A stretch of 64,000 bases of DNA from positions 2,108,001 through 2,172,000 of the forward strand of contig NW_025062475.1 of NCBI RefSeq assembly GCF_000002995.4, read 5' to 3'. The translations under genes and the position numbers were made by a program. Below the pieces are notes generated by a model that was given only the letters and a program-made list of their open reading frames with translations, made no database searches and was not told the origin of the DNA. Positions within the stretch are counted from its first letter, which is position 1; the number at the start of each line of letters is the position of its first letter. Below are positions 13,634-25,303 of the stretch, piece after piece. This DNA comes from Brugia malayi (lineage: Eukaryota; Nematoda; Chromadorea; Rhabditida; Onchocercidae).

Positions 13634-16600
13634 ATGACAAAATCAGAAATTCAAGCTAATAAAGGGAAAAAAGCAAGAAAGAGTAGCAGTTCGTCTGAAA
13701 TTATTTTTGATGACAAAGTGCAGAAACTTCAACAATTAATTGCCAATTTGGGAATCGAAATGCATCCTATGATGGTCAATTTAATAAATTTCATTCACAT
13801 TATTTAATAATTAATTAATGAATGTGAGAGAATCTGAATCAGATACGCTAGTTGCGGAGAATCTGAATCAGATACACTAGTTGCGGAGAATCTGAATCAG
13901 ATACACTAGTTGCGGAGAATCAGAATCAGATACACTAGTTGCGGAGAATCAGAATCAGATACACTAGTTGCGGAGAATCAGAATCAGATACACTAGTTGC
14001 GGAGAATCAGAATCAGATACACTAGTTGCGGAGAATCTGAATCAGATATACTCGTTGTGAAGAATCTAAAACAGATCAGAATCAGATATACTCGTTGTGA
14101 AGAATCTAAATCAGATCAGAATCAGATATACTCGTTGTGGAGAATCTGAATCAGATCAGAATCACATATACTCGTTGTGGAGAATCAGAATCATATATAC
14201 TCTTCGTGGAGGATCAGAATCAGATATACTCTTCGTGGAGGATCAGAATCAGAAATACTCGTCGTGGAGAATCTGAATCAGATATTTTCTCTGCGGAAAA
14301 GCAAAATCCGATACTTTCTCTGCGGAAAACAGAATCACATATACTCGATGCGGAAAATCAGAATCAAATACTCTCGTCTTAGAAAAGCAGAATCAGATAC
14401 TTTCTCTGCGGAAAAGCAGAATCAGAGATACTCTCTCCCTTCCTAAACCCATTTTTATTATCCTTAATAATACTTACGACATTTATGTTACCTTTAATTA
14501 TTTATTTACAGGTATGAACTTTTATAGAAGTAAATAATTAAAACAAAAAAAAAAAGTGCAGTTGTTGATTAATTAATTAACATTAAATATTTAGAATGAA
14601 CAAAATGACTGTTATGATGATGAATTAGAATTAAGAGAAGAAAATTATTTTGGACGACTTTCTGAATTTTTCATCGAAAACAGATTACTCAAAAAATCAG
14701 GTAGTAAACATAAAAGGAATAAATAAATTTTTCTCTTTTTACATCAAAAAAAAAAAATCAGAAATAAAAAATCTGAAATTTGTAATCAAATTTTAATGAA
14801 ATAAAAAAATAGCATAAAATTACTATGCAAAAAAAAAAATTCATAAATTATTATAAAATTTTTATTTTTATTTTTTTTTAGGTGATTATATGATTTCTCG
14901 TACACACAATGATAATTTCCGCTTTTCATTAATGTCTGAAAATTATCAAATATATCATTTATCAATTATCAAATTTGATGGAATATACAGTTTTGAAAAT
15001 GCCATCTATCCATTAGCTACTTCTTTAGCTGGATTAATTCACAAATGTATTCAAAGTCCTGTAAGTTAAACTAAATTATTATCTAATTTAAACAAAACAA
15101 TCATTTTAAAACTTTTTTCAAAAAAAGAAAAAAAGTTTTTCAGATGAATATCTTATCAGCAATATTACAAACAAACGTAATATTACGTCATTTTATCAAT
15201 CCAAATATCAATGATAAGAGTGATTATAGTATAATTGGTTTATTCCTAAATGAAAATGATATTATCAAAAAAGATAATCTTATTGCAAGAGGAAAAATTG
15301 CTGATGTAATTAAATTTTTGACATTTAAAAAAAAAAAAAAATTTAGCATTGTTAAATTATTCCAAAAAAAAAAAAAATTAATTAATTAATTATTTATTTA
15401 AATTATTTTTGGAAAAGTTTTTATATTTTTCAAAAATTAATGCTAATTTATGTATTTCCTATAAGTTAAACTAAATTATTATGTAATTTAAACAAAACAA
15501 TGATTTTAAAACTTTTTCAAAAAAAAGAAAAAGTTTTTCAGATAAATTATTATGAATCGAATTTTTTGTTTTTGCAATTAATTAATTATTCCTTTTTTTT
15601 TAAAAAAAAAAAAACAGCAATATTTCTACAATAATCACTGATACTATTATTATTATTTGGCTAATAAAATTATAAATAAAATAAAAATTTTAAATTCTTT
15701 TCAAAATATATTTATATTTTAATTATTTTAAATTTTAAAATGAGAATATTTTGATTAAAATTTTCAAAAACTATTCGTAGTTTTTAAATAAAACTCAACG
15801 AATTTTTTTTTTCTTTTTTTGTAATTAATCAATAATTTCATTTTGTTGAATTTTAATCTTTGATTAAATAATTTTTCCTTTTTTTTTTTCATTTAATTTT
15901 CGTAAAAATTTTTTCAAAAATATTTTAAAAAATTTGACGTAATTTTTTTTTAAAAAAAAGATTAATAATTATAGTGTTTTGTTGGTAGATTATTTACAAA
16001 AAACAAATGTGAACAAGTGATAATTAAAATAATGCATAAATACAATCATAATGAACTCAATAAAATTTGTCAGGTAAAAAAATAAAATTTTAATTTTTAA
16101 AGTGCAAAAAAATTTTTATTTCAACAAATGCAAAATAAAGTTTTAAAAATAAAATTTTATGATATTAAAAAAAAAAAAAGAAAAAAATTATGACATTAAA
16201 TTATTATGATTTAATATTATCAAATAATTTCTGATTTGATTTAATTTAATTCAAATCGAATTCAAATTTAATCTCTGATTTAATTTAATTCAAATTGAAT
16301 TCAAATTTAATTTCTAATTTTAGGAGTTGCATATTTCAAATGTATTACGACGATTCACAGCCATTGAATCGATTGTAGCGGCGCAATGTGTACAAATATT
16401 TCAATCACCATATATGATCATTTATCCATTCATGAACTGTGGCTCATATCTAAATTTTGCGCAGCGCATGGGACAAAGTCTTACTTTTAAAAATAAGATA
16501 GAAGTAAGTATATTCTGATGAGGTATTCTTTAACCTTATGCTTAGGTTTATTTATTATTAATATAAATATTAAATGAATATGCGCTAATGTCTCATTTAG

Positions 16601-18038
16601 GCAGCACAGACAATTGCGCATGCTTTATCTGATATGCATTTTCTGGGATTATTGCATTGTAACATTGGAGCTAGAAATATATTTGTAAGAAAAGAACTAA
16701 TTACTAGTTCAAAGGTCAAGAGTTATTCGTCATCATATTGCTATAAGTATTATTTGGGTGACTTTCGTGACTCTCATATTGGAAAGTAAGTAATAATTTA
16801 AATTTTTACAATTTTTTTTTTTTTTTAAATTTTTTTTCTGTTTTTTTTTTTTTAAAGAAATTTTTGTATTAATGTCAGATTAAATTATATAAATGATATG
16901 TTTATTAGTAGAGAATTTTTTTTTTAATTAAATTTTGAAAAAAAAAAAAAAAAGAGAGAGAAAAAGATTTTTTTAAGAATCAAAGAAGTAAAACCTAAAA
17001 AATTGAGAAATATTCGTTGGCTTGCACCGGAAGTATTTAAAACGAAACAATTAACAGAATGTACCGATGTGTTTGCATTTGGCATTACACTTTATGAAAT
17101 TTTCACCGGAAATTTACCGTATTTCTCGATGAGTATCGAAGAGATACAAAGTAAACTGATAGCTGGACATAGAATACGACCTGGTTAGTAGATTATCAAT
17201 TATCAATTTTATCACTTCACTATAACATCTTTTTTTTATTTAAAAGATTAAAAAATACACTATTAAATTTGCTATTGAAATTTTAAATTTAATTTCTTGC
17301 ATAATTTTAAATCATTTATTGCATTTATGATAACAAATAACTATAACAGAAAAGTAAACTGATAGCTGGACATAGAATACGACCTGGTTAGTAGATTATC
17401 AATTATCAATTTTATCACTTCACTATAACATCTTCTTTTTTTTATTTAAAAGATTAAAAAATACACTATTAAATTTGCTATTGAAATTTTAAATTTAATT
17501 TCTTGCATAATTTTAAATCATTTATTGCATTTATGATAAGAAATAACTATAACAGAAAAGTAAACTGATAGCTGGACATAGAATAGATTATCAATTATCA
17601 ATTTCATCACTTCACTATAACATCTTTTTTTTATTTAAAAGATTAAAAAATACACTATTAAATTTGCTATTGAAATTTTAAATTTAATTTCTTGCATAAT
17701 TTTAAATCATTTATTGCATTTATGATAACAAATAACTATTAACAGTATTAGCTAAATAAAAAATAAAAAAGTGTTATTTTTTTGAAAAATAAAATTTTTT
17801 GATTTTTGAAAAATTTTCGATAAATAATAGTTAATAAAGAAAATACAAAAAAATTTCAGAAATGCGTGATATTAAATTACCTCAAAATGTACTGAAATTA
17901 ATGAAACGTTGTTGGCGTACGGACGTAAGTGAACGACCAACAATGAATGGTATTTGGCTAGAATTAAGAGCAATTAGAAATAGTTTAATTTTTAAACAAC
18001 AATATGCTAAATTTAATTTTCAACAAAAAACAATTTAA
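13634..18038 (+). CDS. SH2 domain plus degenerate tyrosine kinase (pseudokinase), 478 aa
   Basis: Nine exons give one open chain: 13634-13774, 14595-14700, 14882-15060, 15144-15305, 15975-16073, 16324-16503, 16601-16785, 16978-17183, 17860-18038. The first donor (GTCAAT) is weak. An acceptor just before the start (AG at 13620-13621) suits trans-splicing. Residues about 65-142 form an SH2-like domain (YFGRLS...GDYMISR...YHLSII...SLAGLIHKC); its arginine seems one place later than in the usual FLVR motif. Residues about 180-470 form a tyrosine-kinase fold: weak glycine loop (ARGKIADCFVG), beta-3 lysine K214 (VIIK), HCN at 308-310 where HRD is expected, DFR at 343-345 where DFG is expected, and APE at 367-369. 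The catalytic Asp is Asn, so phosphotransfer is probably lost or weak; a phosphotyrosine adaptor role is inferred. Short N-terminus, SH2 and kinase recall the nematode Fer/SPE-8-like set; the HCN loop also recalls the pseudokinase half of JAKs. Confidence 0.8.
13829..14436. repeat. Minisatellite, 29-bp unit, about 20 copies, inside intron 1
   Basis: The unit contains AGAATCTGAATCAGATACAC followed by TAGTTGCGG. The first eight or so copies are almost identical; later copies diverge (CTCGTTGTGG, CTTCGTGGAGG, TTTCTCTGCGG) and spacing becomes irregular. It lies between exons 1 and 2 of the SH2-pseudokinase gene. Open frames inside it (14137-14446) arise from the period and are not called as genes. 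Confidence 0.9.
15458..15543. repeat. Duplicated copy of intron 3 inside intron 4
   Basis: This stretch is a near-exact copy of 15058-15145, which covers the end of exon 3, the whole 83-bp intron 3 and the first bases of exon 4. The copy keeps CCT before the donor and TTTTTCAGAT at the end, but the donor GTAAGT reads ATAAGT. A few single-base changes and homopolymer length differences separate the two. Confidence 0.85.
17148..17743. repeat. Tandem triplication, about 200-bp unit, spanning exon 8 end and intron 8
   Basis: Three copies begin at about 17148, 17350 and 17556, each starting AAAGTAAACTGATAGCTGGA. The first copy contains the true end of exon 8 and its donor (CCTG then GTTAGT at 17184). 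The second keeps the exon tail and donor intact. The third lost about 14 bp that include the donor. The rest of each unit is intron sequence ending near ATTTATGATAACAAATAACT. Confidence 0.9.
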
Positions 18039-19365
18039 AAATTTTTAAAAAAATTCTTAAATGCAATATTATTCTCTTCGATTTTCTTTTTTTTTTTTTT
18101 CTTCTATTAGATAACCATTTTAATATAAAAATTAAAATTTTGATAATTGCATTAAATTAATTTTTTTCTCTTGCCAAAAAAAAAATATCTTTGATATTTT
18201 ACTAAAAAGAAGAAAATTAAAATTTGTAAAAGAGAAATTTAATTAAAAAATAAATTGCAAACATTAATCTCATAGCAATTTTAATATAAGAGAAATGGAA
18301 AAATTAAATGCAAACAAATAGAATTAATTTTTTTTGTTCATATTGAATTTTATTATTAATATTATTCAAATAAATAAAAGTGCTCTCATAAACAAATATC
18401 AAATTTTTTTTTTTCCTTTATTAGCATCAATAAATTGCTAATAAAGCATTATTTGAAGCTTTAATTATCACAAAAAAAAAAAAAAAACATTGTAATTAAT
18501 TTATTTTAATTTTTAAACTAATTTTTTTTTTTGAAAATTCCTTAATTTCAATAAATGTTTGATAAAAGATAAAATGAATTTTAGTTATTTTTTCAACTAT
18601 GCCAGGTAAGGAAAGGATGTATCATTGAGTTAAATTAAAATTTCATCAGCAAAATTAATAAAACTTTTAATTAATCATGGTTTTAATTCAATTTAGGAAA
18701 TAAAATTAAATTTTATTTCAAATTTAAATTTTGATTTTTTTTAAAAATCTTAAAATTTGTAATAGTTTTTTTTTTTTTTTTTTTTTTTTACATTAAAGAA
18801 GGAAATTGGTTCTAAATTATCAATTTTAAATAGCATTTTTTTTTTTTTTTGAGATTTACCTAACTGCTAAAAGTCAATTATCTTTTCAACATTTAAAAGG
18901 AATATTCAAAAATTGAATGATAGATCAAAGAAAGGCTATCAACCGTTAAAGGTATTGAAAGTAAAATCATATGCTTATTCATTTGCTATTCGATGAAGCA
19001 TAAAATTCAAAGTACTTTTCCATTAAGCTTTAATCAGCACATCTAAACTAAACTATCATAGAATAAAATATAATACTGCTTAAGCTTTTAAAGAAAAAAA
19101 AAAATATTTTGTTATATATTTAAAAAAAAAAAAAACTTTTATTTCAACTTGAATTATAATTGCTAATTGCTCTAATTATTGGTAAAGTTAATCTTGCATT
19201 AATTGAAATGAATTTAGTTATTTTTGTGTGTATTTTATTTTTGTTTATTTTGTCGTTTGTTTATTTTATCCGACTAATCGATAAATTTGAGCAAATAAAG
19301 TTAAATTATTAATTTTTATTGCAAAAATAAATAATTTTAACCAATTTTTGCATTAATTTTTCTTT

Positions 19366-19398
<33 letters not shown>

Positions 19399-20732
19399 CT
19401 GATGATAATAATGGCTTATTAAGCAAAAATTTTATTTTAATTTATTTTTGTGATAAAAAATAGGAATTATTAATCATTATTAAAAGTTAAAGTTGGTTTG
19501 TTATTAAAACTAATTATTAAATGTTAGAAAGAATTTGAATCCTTTAATATCAAAAAATTTGTAAAATGATTTCTTGAAATAAATTTAACATTTTTGTTGC
19601 TTAATTATCCAAAATATATAACTTTTGTTGAAAAATTTTTCGAGATCAAGAATCAAATACTATTTTTACAAATATTTAATTAAAATCTAAAACAATTATT
19701 TAAAGAAAATTTCCAAAATTTTGATTAATTTGATAAGAAGTGACATTGTATATAAGTTAAAAAAAAAAGAATATTCTTCAAAATACGAATAAACAATTAA
19801 ATAATTATTTAAAAAAGAAAATAATAAAATAAATATTTCAAAAAAAAAGACAAAAATCTTTTTTTTTTAAAAGGTCATTTTTTTTTTAAATAAATTAAAA
19901 TTGCTAAAATTGTATGTTTTCCTCCTTTTTTTTTTGCAAATAAAATGATAGTTTTTTGAGAGAGAGAGAGGGAGAGGAAGAGAGAGAGAGTATGTTATGA
20001 TTTTTTTTTTTTTTGCTCATTTCTTGTTAATTTTAATAAAAATAAAATTTTAAACAAAAATTTATTTTTATTTTTATAACAAATAAAAAAATGATAAAAA
20101 TTATTTTAATTGAAAATGCAATACAAAAAAAAAAAAAAAATATATTAATAATTTGTGATTTCAAATAGTTAATTTTAATTTTTTCATTTTAAATTAATTA
20201 TTTAGTAATTTTTCTTTTTCTCACTTTTTCGAAGACATTAAATTTTAAATTAAAAAAAAAAAAATTTTCAACAAAAATTGATAAAATTAAATATTATTAT
20301 AATGAATTGATGCATTTCATCTGATTGTGCACAAAATTTTGATTCCATTGGGATTAGCAACAGAAATGCTTGAATAACACGCGGCAATGATTAATTTTAA
20401 CTGATAGAATCTTGAAATTTGTATGGTTGCCAGGCCAGCTTGGCCATCATTACTTTATTGGCTGAGTACAAATTTTACAGCACATTAGGCTCAAAAGTAA
20501 AGTAAAAGCCAAAAGAGAGAGAGACAGGGAGAGAGAGAGAGGGAGAGAGAGAGAGGTTAAATGCTTGATAATACCCAAAGGAAACCGAAATGAGTAATAT
20601 AATAATGAATGAATTGATCAACTCAACAATATCCCACTTCTGATTCATTTATGTGAGCTAATGCTATCTGACAGTTTTAGAATTCATTAACACTATTTAC
20701 ACTTGTTAATTCTCGATAATTTTATTTTAAAT

Positions 20733-21066
20733 AAGTGATAATGATAAGGTTAGCCTAAAAATAGCTACTTAGATGATAAAAATAAGTGATAATGATAAGA
20801 TTAATGATAAGATTGGCCTAAAAATAGCTACTTAGATGATAAAAATAAGTGATAATGATAAGATTAATGATAAGATTGGCCTAAAAATAGCTACTTAGAT
20901 GATAAAAATAAGTGATAATGATAAGATTAATGATAAGATTAGCCTAAAAATAGCTACTTAGATGATAAAAATAAGTGATAATGATAAGATTAATGAAATA
21001 AGTGATAATGATAAGATTAATGATAAGATTAGCCTAAAAATAGCTACTTAGATGATAAAAATAAGT
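20733..21066. repeat. Tandem repeat, 63-bp unit, about 5 copies
   Basis: Each unit contains AATAAGTGATAATGATAAGA, then TTAATGATAAG, then CCTAAAAATAGCTACTTAG. The spacing between successive ATAGCTACTTAG blocks is 63 bp in the central copies. One junction near 20996 shows an extra partial unit. Confidence 0.9.
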
Positions 21067-21479
21067 AACTAATTATTTTATTTATAAAAATAAGTGATAA
21101 TGTTTTTTCTAAAAAAGAAAAAAAATTTTTATTTAGAATGAATTTTAATATTTTTAATATTAATATTTTCAATATACTTTTAATGCTAATAAATTTTAAT
21201 ATATTAGAATTAATTTTAATATTCTAATTCTCTTTGTTTATCAAATTTTTATTTTTGAAATTTTTTATTGTAACATTTACAATATCTTTAATGCTAATCA
21301 AATAAATAAACGCATTCACTCAAATTTTCCATCAAAAATAAAAAGTTTACAAAAAAAAAAAATTAAAGGACACAAATTTGTTTGTTTGGTTTTTTTTTTT
21401 TTTTTTGTTCTTTAATGCATTACTTCAAAAAAAAAAATTCAACAATTCAATTATTGTTTTAATTTAAATTTAATTTACC

Positions 21480-21516
21480 CTTCTTGGCTCATTTTTAATA
21501 AAAATGAGCCAAGAAG
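21480..21516. repeat. Perfect inverted repeat, 18-bp arms, 1-bp centre
   Basis: CTTCTTGGCTCATTTTTA at 21480-21497 is followed by a single A and by its exact reverse complement at 21499-21516. No open frame or known element is associated with it. Confidence 0.95.
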
Positions 21517-21619
21517 TTTAGCTTTTCCTGAATTTTAGCATCCGTAAAAAGTGACCTACTCATATCTTAAAATTATATCACACAGATTGTTGACAAAACG
21601 AATTGCATTAATGCATGAA

Positions 21620-21722
21620 ATACACATGCATGCATGCATGTGTATGTATGTATGTGTGTGTGTGTGTATGTGTGTGTATGTGTGTATGTGTGTGTGTTGT
21701 GTGTATGTGTGTGTGTGTGTGT
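21620..21722. repeat. TG / GTAT microsatellite
   Basis: A mixed run of CATG, GTAT and (TG)n repeats, including TGCATGCATGCATG followed by alternating TGTGTG and GTATG blocks. Confidence 0.95.
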
Positions 21723-22540
21723 GACAAGCGATAATATCAGTGAAACATACACGAAATGAAATACATTTTGATAAAAATTTTACGAAAAAAAAATCTTTTC
21801 CTCATTTTCAATGAAAAGTTCCGCCCATTTGCAAATTTGAAAATTTTTTTTTTTCATTTAATATCAAAAAGCTATTCGATCTGATCTGATCTGATACCCA
21901 TCCATCACCTTTCAACGGTTCTTTTATTCTTTTTATAAAATTAAAACTTTCAAATTCTTATCAAAATAAAATGATATCCTTTCTATCAGTCTTTTACTTC
22001 TCTAATTGATGTGACATACATATAAAATTATCGTAATTCCTACAAAAATATATGGAAAATTAAAATTTCATTTTAATTTTTAAATTCACTTTTTTAATTT
22101 TTCTAATTTATTGCTACTATCATCATTGTTATGTATTATTCAACTTAGTTATTATTAATTTTTTTATTGATTATTGTACCAAATTTTAGTTAAAATTTTG
22201 AATGAAAATTTTTATGAAATTTTTTCAAATTTATAATTTACTTCTTAAAATGAAGAAAAATCCCAGTCACAATTAACATTTATATAATTTTAATAACTTG
22301 AAGTATTACGCTATATAAATTTTAATTAATTTAAACTTTTGGAATATTTATTATGCGTTAACTATTTTTGCAAATAAAATTATTGAACTTTTATTTGTAT
22401 TGATAAGAATATTGATAAGAGTGATTTATCTTTTCTAACATAATTATTTTCATTATCTCTCTCTCTCTTTCTTTTTTACATTGCTAATAAATTAAGCTTA
22501 ATTAGTTGATTAATTTGATTAATTTTTGTTTAGGATCAAA

Positions 22541-25303
22541 ATGATTATGCATATGCTAATTAATTTAGCAATAATAATAATAATACAATTGCATTTAATA
22601 CTTTCTACAATGGAAAATAATATTAATTATTGGATTGAATTAGAACTTCAAGCAGTACATTGGAGACCAACATGCTTGACAACAGGTGGTTGCGCAAATC
22701 CACGTTTTCGAATTTCTAAATTTAATAAATTTAATGCTGAAATTATCTCAATAAGTTGGAGTATTACGGAAAATTTTGTTGAGGTTAGTTTATTAACTTT
22801 TTTTTCCCTCATTTTTAAATTCTTTAATTTTTGAAATGATTATGTTTTAAGAAAAATTTACCGATTTAATTGTCATTTTTGATTACATTTCCGATATTTG
22901 TTTCCTTATTATTTTTGTTTTTTTTTAAATTCTTCTTTTAAAAATTTTAGTTAAAAAAAAAAGAAACGAGAATAAAATTTTTATCATTTTTATCTTCATT
23001 ATCAATGCAATATCTAAAATATCATAAAATTAAATTTTAAAAGTGAAAAAGAAGAGGAAAGCTTTGAATTTATTAAAATCAAAATTAAGCATAATTATTT
23101 CTGAAAATTTTTTGCTAATTCAAGCTTAAACTAATAGTATCAACAAACTATTTAATATTTATTTTTTAACAAAAAAAAAAATCACTTGAAGAAGTTTTAA
23201 AGTTTTTTTTTTTTGAATTAATTAAATTTTAATTGTAGCGACATTCTCGAAAATTCATTACTCATTGGTTAAATGGTAAACCACATGAAATTACACTTCA
23301 ATGTGATGTCATCGGCATGGATCCATTGTATGGATTTTTACGAACTTGTGATACCACACAAAATATTGAAATATTCAAAGAAAATAATGAATTTCAGGTT
23401 TTCATTTTTATTAAAATATTCAAATAATGAATTTCAGGTTTTTATATTCATTTAAATATTCAAATAGTGAATTTCAGGTTTTTAAAATATTCAAATAATG
23501 AATTTCAGGTTTTCATATTTATTTAAATATTTAAAAAAAAAAGGTAAGAAAAGAAAAAAAATGAACTTAAACTTTTATACATTTCTTTTTTTTTCTTAAA
23601 ATTTTCATAGCTTAATTTTGCTAATCAATAATACAATTTATTAGTTTTAAAAAATAGAAAAAAAAAAAACAAAACAAACATTATTACAAATGTATGCTTA
23701 AACTCTTTTTCTAAAATTCTTATTTCAAAATTTATTGTCAATATTAATTACTAATGAGTAAAATAATTGATTATTCGAATTAAAGTATTTATATAATATA
23801 GCCTTAAAACATCGTCAAGATAAATGTTTCACGTACGTGAAGATAAATTTTTCACGTACGATTAAATTATTCCTTGTTCGAAATTTTAACATATAGCTAA
23901 GCTATTCATTGCTTATAATTTATCATACACTAATGAAATGAATGAAATTTATAATTTGTTGCTGATAATTACAGCAAAGTTATTTGTCTCCTCTTTTCTC
24001 TTTTTTTTTTTTTTTTTGCCAGCAATTTTAAAATTTTTTTAAAAAAAAATTTTTTTTAGGAACTTAACACTTATCAAATGTTAGCATCATCAGAAGATGA
24101 ATTATCAATGAATGAACGAAATGGTAAACTTATTGTTGAAATTCGAGCCAAATGTTTTAATGCTTCATTTATTGCTCGAAAATATATGAAACATTGTCCG
24201 TGGTGTTCAGCACCAGATGATATGACACTTATTGAATCAGCACCTGAGGTAATCTATTAATATTTCTCATTTTTTATTATTTAATTTCTAAAAATGTTGA
24301 AAAAAAAGTTTTCGTTTTTTTTTTTTTTTTTTGAAATTAGAATTAATTTAATTTATTAAATCATTTTATAATTTGGTGTAATTTAATTTATTAAATCATT
24401 TGTAATTTGACATAATTAATAATTGCTAAAATATTAGTACAATAATTAATATTTTAATAATTTTTTTTTTAAACAAATATTTGAAAAATATTAGTACAAT
24501 AATTAATATTCTAATAATTTTTTTTAAACAAATATTTGATAAATTATTAGTACAATAATTAATATTTGAATAATTAATATATCAATTACAATCTTATAAA
24601 TATCAATTATTAATTACAATCTTAAAAAGAATATCAATTATAATTTTATAATCATACAATTTTGCAGTATGAAACAATCAACGATGATGCTAAAATGAGT
24701 TTGGCAAAGAAATTTGTGCAATTTTTTCTTGGCGAGCAAATTTTGCTAATATTTTTGCTAAGCTTATTACTGATAAGCTTACTAGGCTTAATTTGCTTAC
24801 TTCTAATTATCAGTAAACAACGTCATTTCATTTCATTGCTACAAAAACGATCACAACCTATCAATCATCTTAATTCATATCTTTATTCAAAACAATTTTC
24901 AAAATCAGTTAAAAATGCTGATGATAGGTTAGTTTTCATTTATTTACTTTCTTTTTTTTAACAAAAAATAAATAAAACAATATAGCATAGTAAACAATTT
25001 TATTTGTTTACAAAAATTACTTTAGAAAAAAAAAAAAACAAAATTGTAATTTTTAGGTATGATGTACCATGGGATCAACATTGTATTTTGCAACGATTTT
25101 GGATTAATGATAATTCAAATATTGATGATAACAAACAACAAACAATGATTGCTTCAAGAATATCAAAACATCCTTCAGCTTCATTAGCATATATTCCACG
25201 AAAAACAACAATCACTGGAACTTTGTCAACAATTTCAAAAAGACTATCACCTAATTCATCACTATGCGAGCAACATGAAGATAGTGGCTTAGAATCAGTT
25301 TAA
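22541..25303 (+). CDS. Type I membrane protein, copy 1 of a tandem pair, 365 aa
   Basis: The family is not recognised. Five exons: 22541-22783, 23239-23397, 24060-24248, 24668-24927, 25057-25303, with intron phases 0, 0, 0, 2. An acceptor (TTTAG) ends at 22533, just before the start, so trans-splicing is likely. Residues 1 to about 23 form a signal peptide. The outer part (to about residue 215) carries C-x5-C (CLTTGGC), then GMDPLYGFLRTCDTT, CFNASF (an N-glycosylation sequon) and HCPWC. One transmembrane helix lies at about 222-246 and a cytoplasmic tail of about 120 residues follows. The tail ends in DSGLESV, which fits the DSGxxS phosphodegron form and has Glu at -2 and Val at 0, like a class III PDZ ligand. 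The gene at 27238-29409 is a paralog. A receptor or adhesion role is only inferred. An AATAAA lies at 25435-25440. Confidence 0.8.
23383..23535. repeat. Tandem copies of the exon 2 end with splice donor
   Basis: The exon 2 end and its donor, TGAATTTCAGGTTTT at about 23388-23402, recurs three more times in intron 2, near 23427, 23468 and 23499. Each copy is preceded by AAATATTCAAAT or similar. Four near-identical potential donors therefore lie within about 125 bp. Only the first gives a frame continuing into exon 3; reading past it meets TAA at about 23425. Confidence 0.85.

Larger units (their letters stand above)
18039..22540. other. Gene-free region between the pseudokinase and the first membrane-protein gene
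   Basis: No coding exon is recognised. It holds long homopolymers (for example 18766-18789 and 19370-19395), GA tracts (19959-19990, 20514-20555), a less repetitive island at about 20290-20510, a 63-bp tandem repeat (20733-21066), a perfect 18-bp hairpin (21480-21516) and a TG/GTAT microsatellite (21620-21722). Confidence 0.6.

Noticed and set aside
14137..14446. 81- and 89-aa frames in the 29-bp array
   Set aside because: Repeat-driven frames; including them would not join in phase with the SH2 exon.
13634..18038. Full JAK-type protein (FERM, SH2, two kinase domains)
   Set aside because: Only one kinase-like domain is present and a TAA closes the chain at 18038; no FERM sequence was found upstream.
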